DNA from: Pseudomonadota bacterium
Lineage (GTDB): Bacteria; Bdellovibrionota_C; UBA2361; OMIW01
Length of the DNA stretch: 17,643 bases
Assembly (NCBI GenBank): GCA_900299205.1
Contig: OMIW01000186.1
Coordinates: 1-17,643, forward strand
Reading direction: 5' to 3'
Made by a program: the position numbers and the translations under genes. Of the stretch, positions 1 through 7,663 are shown in pieces. Position 1 is the stretch's first letter. Every line of letters begins with the position of its first letter. The notes below the pieces were generated by a model, which worked only from the letters and a program-made list of their open reading frames with translations, ran no database searches and was not told the origin of the DNA.

Positions 1-662
1 ATCACTTCGAGTGCCTTGTTGACAAGAGTGGCTGAATCAACCGATATTTTTGCACCCATGCTCCAACGGGGATGTTTGACCGCTTGCTCGGGGGTGATCG
101 AGCTAAATGCTTCGGGGGGCATGCGCCAGAAGGGACCACCCGAAGCAGTGAGGGTGATTGAGGCAAGGTCTTCCCCTCCCCGCCCTTCGAGCAGCTGAAA
201 AATCGCCGAGTGTTCGCTGTCGATTGGCAGAAGATGCGCTCCGTTTCGAGCTGCGACCCCCATCAAATACGCTCCGGCACACACAAGGCTCTCTTTGTTC
301 GCGAGGAGCACCCGCCGCCCCGCCTGCAATGCCGCCTCTACAGGTCGCAATCCGGCAACTCCAACGATAGCCGCGACAACAAGGTCTGCCTCATCAGCCG
401 CAGCAAGACGGCAGAGGTTTTCTTCACCGACAAGGATTTCGCCACGAAAATCAGGCAAGCGTTCCCGGAACTTAATCGCAGCATCCTCGTTGCCGAGTAC
501 GACCACAGAAGGCCGAAACTCTTCTGCTATGGCACCAATTTTTTCCCCGCTCGTGTGGGCACTTACTCCCAAAAGAGAATAATGTTCGGGAAACTGTCTG
601 ATAATCGAGAGGGTTGAGCTCCCAATCGACCCGCTCGCACCCAGAATCACCACCTTTTTCAT
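1..662 (-). CDS. dxr: 1-deoxy-D-xylulose 5-phosphate reductoisomerase (N-terminal 220 residues, cut by window edge)
   Basis: This enzyme makes 2-C-methyl-D-erythritol 4-phosphate from DXP with NADPH and a divalent metal, the committed step of the cytosolic MEP isoprenoid pathway. The sequence starts MKKVVILGASGSIGSS, which holds the NADPH-binding GASGSIG loop. It continues with LANKESLV, the metal-binding LLPIDSEHSAIFQ segment (Asp and Glu ligands), LTASGGPFW and KHPRWSMGAKISVDSATLVN, all hallmarks of DXR. About 220 of the family's usual 390-400 residues are present; the rest lies beyond base 1, with no stop or frameshift in view. The ATG is at 660-662, preceded by a purine-rich GGGGGAAGAGG. 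It lies 40 nt after cdsA and is the last visible gene of the rpsB-to-dxr run. It fits with uppS: the MEP pathway supplies the isoprenoid units that UppS polymerises. Confidence 0.96.
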   Translation of the reverse strand, partial: MKKVVILGASGSIGSSTLSIIRQFPEHYSLLGVSAHTSGEKIGAIAEEFRPSVVVLGNEDAAIKFRERLPDFRGEILVGEENLCRLAAADEADLVVAAIVGVAGLRPVEAALQAGRRVLLANKESLVCAGAYLMGVAARNGAHLLPIDSEHSAIFQLLEGRGGEDLASITLTASGGPFWRMPPEAFSSITPEQAVKHPRWSMGAKISVDSATLVNKALEV

Positions 663-702
663 GAGACCTCTTCCCCCTACCCTCACCAAAAAACCACATC
701 TA

Positions 703-1632
703 TCAAAACGACAGAACGGCCATCACGAGGAGCGCGCCGAGTAATCCATCTATTCTATCCAGAAATCCTCCGTGCCCTGGGAGCAGCGACCCGGAATCCT
801 TTTGACCAACTCCTCGCTTGAGAAGTGACTTTGTTATGTCGCTCAGTTGAGCCCCCCCGATGACCACAAAGGGCGTCCACCACTCAAGGAGTCGGGGCAT
901 CACGGTAAGAGCACCACCTCCTCCTACCCACGGAAGAAGGAAGGCGCCAAAAAGCCAGGTGACAACTCCTCCCGCAAGGCCGCCAGCGGCTCCGGCCCAG
1001 GTCTTTTTTGGTGAAGTTACAGGAGAGAACCGGAGACCTCCGACGTACTTGCCGACAAAGTAGGCAGCGGTGTCGTTGACGGCGACCGATGAAACGGTGA
1101 GAAAAAAAAGAGATGGGCCCCCCACCATCGAAATCAGGAGGGTTCCGCCGGTGATGATAAGGACTCCTTGGATCGCTGCCGCAGCGACAAGAGCTTCCAC
1201 CTCAGATATCGCTCGGGTTCGAGCGCAGAGACCAGGGAGCGCACAGACCACCGCACTACCAACCCCAAGCGCAAGCCCCTCTCGTCCGACCACCACTCCA
1301 AATGGTGCTTCTCCCGTGAGTACCCGCCTGAGCTGGACAAAAAATACGAGAATCGCCACACCTCCGAAGATCAGTCCAACTCTCCACCCGAATCGGCGCC
1401 CCGCAATACACGCTGCCTCCTGCGCGGCTACCGAAACAACTGTCGCAGCCACACAGAAAAGCATCGGCTTTCCCCATTCGGGAGAAAGCCCCGCATACGC
1501 GAAGAGGCCGATCACCGCGACAATCATTACCACGGCTGTGGTAATCCGGGTGATAAGCTCGGAGGTCTTAACCGGCGCGTCGAACGGCTCTTGGCGCGGC
1601 TCTGAGTCAGTCATCGAGTCGTTGTTATTCAT
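703..1632 (-). CDS. cdsA: Phosphatidate cytidylyltransferase (CDP-diglyceride synthase)
   Basis: CdsA is an inner-membrane enzyme that converts phosphatidic acid and CTP to CDP-diacylglycerol, the precursor of the major phospholipids. The C-terminus carries the complete family signature at residues 269-295: S-x-x-K-R-x4-K-D-x-G, then the HGGFLDRID segment. An upstream VNDTAAYFVGK...SPKKTWAG block is also typical. Several hydrophobic membrane segments are visible (for example residues 33-50, 56-72, 86-100, 120-135, 150-182 and 215-236). I chose the ATG at 1632, giving 309 residues. It has TGAGGA six or so bases upstream and overlaps the uppS stop by 8 nt (ATGAATAA), which suggests translational coupling. 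An in-frame ATG seven codons earlier (1653) and one six codons later (1614) are alternatives. The first 20 or so residues are polar and variable. Confidence 0.96.
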   Translation of the reverse strand: MNNNDSMTDSEPRQEPFDAPVKTSELITRITTAVVMIVAVIGLFAYAGLSPEWGKPMLFCVAATVVSVAAQEAACIAGRRFGWRVGLIFGGVAILVFFVQLRRVLTGEAPFGVVVGREGLALGVGSAVVCALPGLCARTRAISEVEALVAAAAIQGVLIITGGTLLISMVGGPSLFFLTVSSVAVNDTAAYFVGKYVGGLRFSPVTSPKKTWAGAAGGLAGGVVTWLFGAFLLPWVGGGGALTVMPRLLEWWTPFVVIGGAQLSDITKSLLKRGVGQKDSGSLLPGHGGFLDRIDGLLGALLVMAVLSF

Positions 1633-2425
1633 CGCGTTCCTCAGCCTCGGCAAGCTGCTCTGAAGTCAGCCCAAATCGTCGCTCCCGTTGCTGGTACAAG
1701 TAGATACATTCTCGGAGATTCTCGGCGCTGAATTCAGGCCAAAGCGCTCCGCTTACGACGATCTCTGCATAAGCAAGCTGCCATAAAAGAAAGTTAGAGA
1801 TTCGAAATTCGCTGCTCGTTCGGACAAGAAGATCAGGATCAGGAATATCGTGGGTGAAAAGCGAGGAGGCAAACATCTCCTCCGTGATGTCTTGAGGATA
1901 AAGCTCCCCCCGGGCAACCCGTTCACCGAGCCTTCTGGCGGCGGTAACGAGCTCATCTCGCCCACCGTACGACACAGCGAGGATTAGCTGCATACCGGAG
2001 TGACCACGCGAACGCTCCTCCGCTCGTTCGAGACTCTCAACCACATAACTGGGAAGTCGATTGCGGTCTCCGATTGCACGAAGCCGAATGCCGTTGTCGC
2101 ATAATCGGTCGAGCTCCGCGTTGAGATACCGGTGGAACAAGCCCATAAGTGCCCCCACCTCATGCTCTGGTCGATTCCAGTTTTCCGAGGAAAATGCGTA
2201 AAGGGTCACATATTTGATGCCGAGGCGCCGACACTCCTCAGCTACCATCCGGACCGTTTTCGCCCCTGCTCGGTGACCCTCAACCCGGGGCATCCCCCTC
2301 TGCTTTGCCCACCGACCATTACCATCCATGATAAAGGCAATGTGACGCGGCATCCTTGTGGGGTCGAGGGTACCTGAGTCGGATGCACCAGCAGTCAGGC
2401 CCGTTGGATCGATGGAGATAGCCAT
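1625..2425 (-). CDS. uppS: Isoprenyl (undecaprenyl) diphosphate synthase, cis-type
   Basis: UppS condenses isopentenyl diphosphate onto farnesyl diphosphate in cis to make the C55 lipid carrier precursor for peptidoglycan and O-antigen. Visible motifs are HIAFIMDGNGRWAK (catalytic Asp34), GHRAG, YAFSSENWNRP, AVSYGGRDE, and PDPDLLVRTSSEFRISNF followed by LLWQLAYAE, with the diphosphate-binding arginines 202 and 208 and Ser210. The usual RTSGE is RTSSE here. Length from the chosen start is 266 residues, slightly above the usual 230-255 because of a 25-residue variable N-terminus. I prefer the ATG at 2425 because AAGAGG lies six bases upstream. A longer frame to 2470 has no comparable ribosome site and runs through a T8 tract. 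The 3' end overlaps cdsA, and 77 nt separate it from frr. Confidence 0.96.
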   Translation of the reverse strand: MAISIDPTGLTAGASDSGTLDPTRMPRHIAFIMDGNGRWAKQRGMPRVEGHRAGAKTVRMVAEECRRLGIKYVTLYAFSSENWNRPEHEVGALMGLFHRYLNAELDRLCDNGIRLRAIGDRNRLPSYVVESLERAEERSRGHSGMQLILAVSYGGRDELVTAARRLGERVARGELYPQDITEEMFASSLFTHDIPDPDLLVRTSSEFRISNFLLWQLAYAEIVVSGALWPEFSAENLRECIYLYQQRERRFGLTSEQLAEAEERDE

Positions 2426-2453
2426 CTTTTTCCTCTTGCTCAACACCGCTTTG

Positions 2454-2497
2454 AAAAAAAAGCCCCTCAAAACTGCGGATTTTTTGTCCCTCAGTTT
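2454..2497 (-). terminator. Possible attenuator or weak intrinsic terminator between frr and uppS
   Basis: Read on the minus strand just after the frr stop, AAACTG (2497-2492) can pair with CAGTTT (2475-2470). An inner GGA/TCC pairing is possible within the 16-nt interval. A run of eight T (2461-2454) follows after an 8-nt GAGGGGC-containing gap. The T tract is not directly attached to the stem, so this is at best a weak or partial terminator. It may tune uppS-cdsA-dxr expression relative to rpsB-frr. Confidence 0.3.
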
Positions 2498-2502
2498 CTT
2501 CG

Positions 2503-3057
2503 CTAACCAGCGATAAGCTCCTTTTCCTTGGCTACGAGGAGGACATCGATCTCGGCGATAAACTTGTCGGTAATCTTCTGTACGTCATCTTGGTGACGAC
2601 GTGACTCATCTTCCGAGAATTCTTTGGCCTTTTCTTGTTTCTTGATCGCATCGATCGATTCCCTCCGATGCGAACGGACCCCTACCCGAGACTCTTCGGC
2701 AAGTTTGTGCAGCCCTTTGATAATTTCCCGACGTCGCTCATCGGTAAGCGCAGGAATCGTCATTCGGAGCATGGACCCCTCTCGCTGCGGGTTCAGCCCG
2801 ATATTCGCTTGACGTATCGCCTTGTCAACGGCCTCAACTGCTGAGGCATCGTATACCTGAACCGTAATCACCCGGGGCTCAGGGGTATTGATGAGGCCGA
2901 GCTGGATTAGCGGTACGCTGGAACCGTAATATTCAGCGTGGATCGAGTCGAGCAGCCCTGACTGCGCTCTCCCTGTTCGGGTTTTCTGGAGCTCCTTGCG
3001 AAAATGTTCGACCGTCGCCTTGCATTGAACCTCGAGCTCTTTTCCAAAATTACTCAT
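2503..3057 (-). CDS. frr: Ribosome recycling factor
   Basis: RRF acts with EF-G to split the post-termination ribosome complex in the cytosol. At 184 residues it is almost exactly the family length (about 185). The helical arm and hinge carry family-typical segments: EHFRKELQKTRTGRAQSGLLD, then PEPRVITVQVYD, NIGLNPQREGSMLRMTIPALT and DERRREIIKGLHKLAEESRV. The C-terminal helix is DKFIAEIDVLLVAKEKELI. The ATG at 3057 has a near-perfect AGGAGGA five to six bases upstream, so the start is secure. It sits in the standard position after pyrH, but with a 122-nt spacer that includes a perfect 8-bp inverted repeat. Confidence 0.97.
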   Translation of the reverse strand: MSNFGKELEVQCKATVEHFRKELQKTRTGRAQSGLLDSIHAEYYGSSVPLIQLGLINTPEPRVITVQVYDASAVEAVDKAIRQANIGLNPQREGSMLRMTIPALTDERRREIIKGLHKLAEESRVGVRSHRRESIDAIKKQEKAKEFSEDESRRHQDDVQKITDKFIAEIDVLLVAKEKELIAG

Positions 3058-3085
3058 GGCTTTCCTCCTGTGAAAGTCAGTGACC

Positions 3086-3113
3086 GCCCCTATCGGTCCC
3101 CCTGAATAGGGGC
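3086..3113. repeat. 8-bp perfect inverted repeat in the pyrH-frr spacer
   Basis: GCCCCTAT (3086-3093) and ATAGGGGC (3106-3113) are perfect complements around a 12-nt loop. No T tract follows on the minus strand, so it does not look like an intrinsic terminator. It lies 29 nt upstream of the frr start codon and could be an mRNA-processing or stability hairpin. Function is not shown by the sequence. Confidence 0.45.
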
Positions 3114-3179
3114 CACTTGAGCCACTCTCCCTCTCGGGTAGTAACCCCTTTTCCCCTTATCGACCCCCTTCCTCACCCT

Positions 3180-3953
3180 CTATTCCTTTTTCGGTCCGCG
3201 TACGATAGTCCCAATCTGTTCCCCCGAGACAAGCCGTTTGAGATTCCCCTCCGCACCGACATCAAAGACGATAATCGGTAGGTCATTGTCCATACAGAGC
3301 GATATCGCGGCGGCATCCATCACCTTGAGGCCCTGTTGGAGTGCCTCCATGAACGAGACCTCTTCGTAACGGACCGCGGTGGGATCCTTTTTTGGATCCC
3401 TATCATATACCCCATCAACCTTGGTACCCTTCAGGAGCACCTGAGCGTTAATTTCGAGAGCTCGAAGGCTCGCGGCGGTATCGGTAGTGAAGTAAGGGTT
3501 GCCAATTCCGCAGGCAAAAATGACGACTCGCCCCTTCTCCAGGTGGCGAAGCGCCCGACGTCGAATATATGGCTCGGCTATTTCCTTCATCTCAATAGCG
3601 GAGAGCACCCTCGTAGGAACCCCCCGTTGTTCGAGTATGTCCTGAATTGCTAGGGCGTTTATCGAGGTCGCTAGCATGCCCATGTAATCGCCCGAGGCGC
3701 GATCAAGCCCCTGAGCCCCTGCCTGCACGCCCCGAAAGATATTGCCACCCCCGATAACAAGACCTATCTCAATCCCCATCGAGTGCACCGACACGACTTC
3801 ATCAGCCAATCGCCCGATTACCGAGGGATCGATCCCCAATCCCCGCTCCCCCGCGAGAATCTCACCGCTAAGCTTGAGCAGGATTCTTCGGTATGGCGTG
3901 GTCTGAGCAGCCGTTGTGTGCTGATTCCCTTCTTGATCCCTCGGTATCGTCAC
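3180..3953 (-). CDS. pyrH: Uridylate (UMP) kinase
   Basis: PyrH phosphorylates UMP to UDP with ATP in the cytosol, feeding RNA, DNA and UDP-sugar synthesis. It belongs to the amino-acid kinase fold family. Motifs seen are LLKLSGE (26-31), [10 protein letters not shown] (66-75), DYMGMLAT (89-96), [14 protein letters not shown] (148-161), [19 protein letters not shown] and [20 protein letters not shown]. The glycine loop reads GIGNP where GTGNP is usual. The start is GTG at 3953. An excellent GGGGAGGTG lies seven bases upstream, inside the last codons of tsf. Length is 257 residues, about 16 longer than the E. coli enzyme because of a polar N-terminal extension. Only 4 nt separate it from the tsf stop, so the two genes are surely cotranscribed and probably coupled. 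Confidence 0.97.
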   Translation of the reverse strand: MTIPRDQEGNQHTTAAQTTPYRRILLKLSGEILAGERGLGIDPSVIGRLADEVVSVHSMGIEIGLVIGGGNIFRGVQAGAQGLDRASGDYMGMLATSINALAIQDILEQRGVPTRVLSAIEMKEIAEPYIRRRALRHLEKGRVVIFACGIGNPYFTTDTAASLRALEINAQVLLKGTKVDGVYDRDPKKDPTAVRYEEVSFMEALQQGLKVMDAAAISLCMDNDLPIIVFDVGAEGNLKRLVSGEQIGTIVRGPKKE

Positions 3954-3957
3954 GTCG

Positions 3958-4614
3958 TTACACCTCCCCAGTCAGGGCCGCAACGTCGCTGGCAAGGTCT
4001 GCCTTTTGCTTTTCTATCCCCTCACCCACCTCAAAGCGGACGAATCGACGAACAGACACCTTTTCACCGCATTTAACACTCAATTCTTCCACGACGTTTT
4101 TTACCGCGACTTTTCCTGAGTCGTCGCGTACGTATGGTTGCTCGAGGAGGCAATTTTCTTCGTAAAACTTTGCAATTTTTCCAGGGAGAATCTTTTCAGC
4201 ATTATTCCGCTGAGCGGGGGTAAGTTGCTCGAGAAATATCTCCTTTTCTTTCTCGATGACGGCGCTTGGGACCTCTTCGGGAGAGAGGTACAGTGGCTTC
4301 ATTGCAGCAACGTGCATCGCGATGCCGCGAGCGCATTCCTGAAAATCCTCTCCTCTCGCGACGAAATCTGTTTCGCAGTTAAGTTCGACGACCGCAACGA
4401 TCTGACCGTTTGCATGAACATAGGTGCCAATCGTCCCTTCGGCTGCGGTGCGCCCTGCCCGTTTACCGATGTCCTTGAGTCCCTTCTTCCTGAGAACTTC
4501 AACGGCTGCTTCGAGCGATCCGCCCGCCTCGCTGAGGGCTTTCTTGCAGTCCATCATCCCCGCTCCGGTCATCTCCCGAAGTTCCTTTACCATTGATGCA
4601 GAAATCTCACTCAT
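3958..4614 (-). CDS. tsf: Translation elongation factor Ts (short form)
   Basis: EF-Ts is the cytosolic nucleotide exchange factor that recycles EF-Tu from GDP to GTP. The N-terminal UBA-like domain carries [19 protein letters not shown]. The core begins with the family motif [12 protein letters not shown] (80-91), whose TDFVAR contacts EF-Tu. Length is 218 residues, the short form of EF-Ts rather than the roughly 280-residue E. coli type. The intact stop and the well-formed pyrH start show that this is natural and not a truncation. The ATG at 4614 has TGAGGAA about nine bases upstream. It follows rpsB, the usual partner, but after an unusually long 187-nt spacer with a direct repeat. Confidence 0.97.
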   Translation of the reverse strand: MSEISASMVKELREMTGAGMMDCKKALSEAGGSLEAAVEVLRKKGLKDIGKRAGRTAAEGTIGTYVHANGQIVAVVELNCETDFVARGEDFQECARGIAMHVAAMKPLYLSPEEVPSAVIEKEKEIFLEQLTPAQRNNAEKILPGKIAKFYEENCLLEQPYVRDDSGKVAVKNVVEELSVKCGEKVSVRRFVRFEVGEGIEKQKADLASDVAALTGEV

Positions 4615-4681
4615 CTGAAATGTTTCCTCAAATTTAGATTGTTGATGATACGATCGGGCCCTACCGAACCGGTGCCTTTAA

Positions 4682-4702
4682 CGTGGTCATAGACCGTGGT
4701 CA
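4682..4702. repeat. Pair of 8-nt direct repeats in the rpsB-tsf spacer
   Basis: CGTGGTCA occurs at 4682-4689 and again at 4695-4702 (TGACCACG on the transcribed strand), a 13-bp period. The repeat lies roughly in the middle of the 187-nt rpsB-tsf intercistronic region. It could be a protein-binding site on DNA or RNA, or a chance duplication. No good promoter for tsf was found around it; TATCAT on the minus strand just upstream of tsf lacks a matching -35. Confidence 0.4.
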
Positions 4703-4801
4703 CTTTGTCAGGTGGGTCGTTCCGGTGGGCTCCCCACGGCCATCCCTTCGAGACCGAGATGGTCGTGTGGCGGAGCCTTTAGCGCTACTGTCCCGGTTTC
4801 G

Positions 4802-5713
4802 TTATGCCTCGGCTGCTGGTGCCTCAGCCACTGGTGTTTCAGCCACTGGTGCGACGGAGCTGGCCTGAGCCTGTTCGACCGGTGCAGCCGCTGCCGTTCG
4901 AGCTGAGCGTCCCCGTCCTCCCTCTTCACTCCGACCAGTGCGGGACTGGAAACTCTTCCGTGCCTCAATGACGATATCGGCGACGGCCGAGAGGAACAAC
5001 CGAAGTGTTCTGGCGGAGTCGTCGTTCGCAGGGATGGGGTACGCCACGGTGCCTGGATCGACGTTCGTGTCAGTCAGTGCTACGACTGGAATTCCGAGTC
5101 GCTCAGCTTCACGGATCGCGATGTCTTCTTTGTTAAGGTCAACGAGGAAGATAACGTCGGGAGCACTCTTCATCGAGCGGATACCGCCTAGGTTCGCCTC
5201 GAGCTTTTCAAGCTGACGGGAAATGGTCAGCTTCTCTTTCTTGTTGAGCTTTACATCTGAATTCGGGTTTTCCGCCGACGCGAGAAGCTCCTCGAGCTTG
5301 GCCATTCGGCTCAATGAATTGCGGATTGTTTGGAAGTTCGTAAGAGTGCCTCCGAGCCACCGAGAGGTAACGTAGTGCCCACCACATCGTGCTGCCTCTT
5401 CCTTCACGATGTCGCGTGCCTGAACTTTCGTGCCTACGAAGAGTATCGACCCCCCGCGTGCGATTGTATCGTAAATATACTTACTTGCCCGGCCCCACGC
5501 CTCAACCGTCTTATCCAAGTTTATGATGTGCACCCCGTTGCGCTCGCCGAAGATGAATTTGGTCATCTTCGGATTCCAACGCTCCGTCTGATGACCAAAA
5601 TGTGCCCCTACCTCAATGAGGGATCGGACCGTAACGGGTGTCGAGGCGAGAATTGGTGCGGTTGTCTGCGAGGTTGCGGCAGCCGACGCTGCGAAGCTTT
5701 CTTGTTCAGTCAT
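4802..5713 (-). CDS. rpsB: 30S ribosomal protein S2 with N- and C-terminal extensions
   Basis: S2 assembles late onto the back of the 30S subunit and helps recruit S1. Family motifs are LIEVGAHFGHQTERWNPKM (32-50), FIFGERNGVHIINLDKT (53-69), ILFVGTKVQARDIV, RWLGGTLTNFQTIR (118-131), PDVIFLVDLNKEDIAIREA and IPVVALTDTNVDP (208-220). The conserved core ends near residue 255. It is followed by about 48 residues rich in Arg, then Ala, Pro, Val and Glu, ending in a tandem pentapeptide. About 27 Ala/Thr/Ser-rich residues precede the core. I chose the ATG at 5713 (303 residues), with GAGAG about ten bases upstream; a TTG five codons earlier is less likely. It is the first gene of the rpsB-to-dxr run and has a candidate promoter about 155-185 nt upstream. 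Confidence 0.97.
   Translation of the reverse strand: MTEQESFAASAAATSQTTAPILASTPVTVRSLIEVGAHFGHQTERWNPKMTKFIFGERNGVHIINLDKTVEAWGRASKYIYDTIARGGSILFVGTKVQARDIVKEEAARCGGHYVTSRWLGGTLTNFQTIRNSLSRMAKLEELLASAENPNSDVKLNKKEKLTISRQLEKLEANLGGIRSMKSAPDVIFLVDLNKEDIAIREAERLGIPVVALTDTNVDPGTVAYPIPANDDSARTLRLFLSAVADIVIEARKSFQSRTGRSEEGGRGRSARTAAAAPVEQAQASSVAPVAETPVAEAPAAEA
4805..4849 (-). repeat. Tandem pentapeptide-coding repeat at the 3' end of rpsB
   Basis: The last 15 codons encode PVAET, PVAEA and PAAEA in tandem. At the DNA level a 13-nt unit (TCAGCCACTGGTG on the plus strand) is repeated exactly at 4824-4836 and 4839-4851, giving a 15-bp period. This arrangement is prone to slipped-strand expansion or contraction in multiples of five codons without changing the frame. 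Confidence 0.7.
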
Positions 5714-5867
5714 GATATTTACTCTCAATGGTTGGTGTCTTAGTTAATCCTCCCCGCCTCGACACCACCGATCATGAGTTTCGGAAAGACTGAAAGATCA
5801 TGCTCAGGGGCGACTAAGACTGGCATATCCTGTTTTGGGTATACCTGCGGGTGTGTAGTCGGGGGGG

Positions 5868-5896
5868 AGGATATCATTCTTGGGGGGGGACGGCAA
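5868..5896 (-). promoter_or_regulatory. Candidate sigma-70-type promoter for rpsB
   Basis: On the minus strand TTGCCG (5896-5891) and TATCCT (5873-5868) are separated by 17 nt, with a run of eight C in the spacer. It would start transcription near 5861 and give a leader of about 150 nt before the rpsB ATG. That is long enough for the autoregulatory leaders common in ribosomal protein operons, although I do not recognise a known one. Assigned by consensus match only. Confidence 0.4.
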
Positions 5897-5959
5897 CGCT
5901 TTCGAACCGACGGACAGCGTGATATGGGACGGTCCGATGATTACCTCTTTGCCCTCCCC

Positions 5960-7378
5960 TCAGGATGGCGTTGCTCCACCACCGGCCACCTCTCGAACTC
6001 CGACCTCCATGAGGGTTACTACCTCCTGACACCGTTCCCGTGTGATCTCACCCCCTAGTTTCGCATCTTCCCGCAGCTCATCAATCGCTCGAAAAAAATC
6101 CTTGACGCACTCAGGAGTCCGGCTGGGGCTTGGGCCCCAGGAAGTGATGATATCGTCGAGGTCAGTTAGGAGCTGGGATGCACGATCATGTTTCTTCAAG
6201 AAGAGTGGTGATTCTGGGAGCTTGAATGGAAGGGAACTGCGCAAGAAATCGGGACTCGCCTCTTGCTCGAGACGGCTAACAAGTTCACCGATGCACCCGA
6301 CTGTGTAAGAATCAATGCCGTGGCCTAAAAGGTGGTCGCCCTTCTCTTCGAGTTCCCGTCGTTTTTTTTCTTTCTCAGGCACTCGATTGATGTCAGCGAA
6401 CTGTTTTGCCCGCGCCGTGATGTTTGCCGCTGGAGGTCGTGCTGGTTCGGCAATGACCTTTGACCAGAGGAATCCCCCTCTCCTGATGTTGAGTTTGGCG
6501 AATACATCGAGCACATCGGCAAGAACCTCATACGGCGAAGGGAGCTTCCTGGTACCGTCGCCAGCTCTTATCTCTATTTTGTCATCCCAGATGGTGCGAA
6601 AATTTCCTAAATCAGGGGTGACAACCACAAGTCCTTTTGTGGTGAGCATCTCCCGCAATGTTCCCTCGACACCGTTCCACGCCCACGAATCGCGGGGACA
6701 TTGCTGACGCAAAGTGAGGTTTTTGAATCGATACATCGAGGCGTCCAGAATCCCATGAGGATTCGGACGACACAGCTTGTAACACCGCTCGCCTCGGTTG
6801 TATTCGAGCCACGCAAGAAGCATCTGATCATCAGGAATGCGCGGCTTTTCTCCTGGTTGAGTAAATCCAGGCTGTGCCCCTAAGGCTGAGGCCTGATTCT
6901 CGTCGGCTTGAGCGCGGTCCCCCGCAGGGAAAGGCACCGTGATGGCGGCAATGAAAGAAGGGTTTGGCGACACCGCGAAATCTCGGCCAAAAATTGTCGG
7001 ATACGGATTATGGCCCCGAAAGTCGGGGATAGAATTGAGGGTGATATATGAGGGATAATCGGGGGCTGTCTTATCGATCCCTGCGGTTATGAGAAGCGAG
7101 TCGAAATAATCCTCGGCGCGGTGAAATTGGGAAAGAAACTCACCACGTGCCATGCGGAACTCGCGAGCGAACCGCTTCACCTCCTCGAGAGGGTTCGATG
7201 CTTGGAGAGAATTATCAACTGATGCCGGGCTTCTGCCTTCTCGAGCAGGAAGCGCTGGCGATGAGAGGTGGTCGTGTGACCGTGATGGTTCGCTGTAAGC
7301 TGGATCGGGCGATGACTCGGGTCGTGACGGCTTAACTGAATCACTCTCATCGGGGTGATTCTCTGCGTGCAATCCCAT
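5960..7378 (-). CDS. Unrecognised 472-residue soluble protein
   Basis: I do not recognise this protein. There is no signal peptide and no membrane segment, so it is probably cytosolic. Residues 1-62 are rich in Ser, Pro, Glu and His and look disordered. From 63 it is a mixed helical protein. It contains VKRFAREFRMARGEFL (67-82), FIAAITVP (142-149), IPDDQMLLAWL (181-191), NG at 235-236, KLPSPYEVLADVL (278-290) and a charged KEKKRRELEEKGD segment (336-348). These blocks recur in the same order in the protein starting at 16616, suggesting paralogy. The ATG at 7378 follows AGGGAGAG. The reading frame is long, uses codons like its neighbours and is intact. It lies upstream of rpsB on the same strand, about 250 nt away. 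It is separated from lolD by 285 nt, so it is probably its own unit. A function cannot be assigned. Confidence 0.8.
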   Translation of the reverse strand: MGLHAENHPDESDSVKPSRPESSPDPAYSEPSRSHDHLSSPALPAREGRSPASVDNSLQASNPLEEVKRFAREFRMARGEFLSQFHRAEDYFDSLLITAGIDKTAPDYPSYITLNSIPDFRGHNPYPTIFGRDFAVSPNPSFIAAITVPFPAGDRAQADENQASALGAQPGFTQPGEKPRIPDDQMLLAWLEYNRGERCYKLCRPNPHGILDASMYRFKNLTLRQQCPRDSWAWNGVEGTLREMLTTKGLVVVTPDLGNFRTIWDDKIEIRAGDGTRKLPSPYEVLADVLDVFAKLNIRRGGFLWSKVIAEPARPPAANITARAKQFADINRVPEKEKKRRELEEKGDHLLGHGIDSYTVGCIGELVSRLEQEASPDFLRSSLPFKLPESPLFLKKHDRASQLLTDLDDIITSWGPSPSRTPECVKDFFRAIDELREDAKLGGEITRERCQEVVTLMEVGVREVAGGGATPS

Positions 7379-7663
7379 CGGTCTCTCCCTAAAATCGTAA
7401 CGGTGCGGAGATTCTTACGATAAAGAGACTGCAAACTCAATCACTTCGAACGCTCACTCTGAATGATCAGACAGTCCTAGAATACCCGTTAGAGTTTATG
7501 TCAGCGCGACAATCGTTTTTTATCTACGCAAATAAACAATTTGGAGATTCCGGGGAGTAAGATACTCTTATCATTGTCGCAACCTGCTGTACTCGATGAG
7601 CGATAGGGGCGTTCCCCTTTTGCAACCCTACCCCAAGCCGAGCGTAGTCTCACCCCATCCTCG
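7379..7663. other. 285-nt gene-free interval between lolD and the 472-residue gene
   Basis: No coding frame is convincing here. It is more AT-rich than its surroundings, as expected for a promoter region. Minus-strand TTGAGT and TAAGAA 17 nt apart lie about 60 nt before the ATG at 7378 and form a weak promoter candidate. A small AGGGG-CGTT-CCCCT hairpin (7605-7618) near the lolD end is followed by T's only in the plus direction, so it is not an obvious terminator for lolD. Confidence 0.4.

Noticed and set aside
1070-1663. 197-residue plus-strand frame opposite cdsA
   Set aside because: It is the antisense shadow of a strongly supported cdsA with its full signature, and is rich in Thr/Ala/Pro/Arg as antisense frames of GC-rich genes usually are.
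4138-4596. 152-residue plus-strand frame opposite tsf
   Set aside because: tsf carries the TDFVAR motif and correct operon position; the opposite frame has no ribosome site or recognisable features.
5774-6058. 94-residue plus-strand frame upstream of rpsB
   Set aside because: It overlaps the candidate rpsB promoter and the 3' end of the 472-residue gene, contains homopolymer-encoded glycines, and has no good ribosome site.
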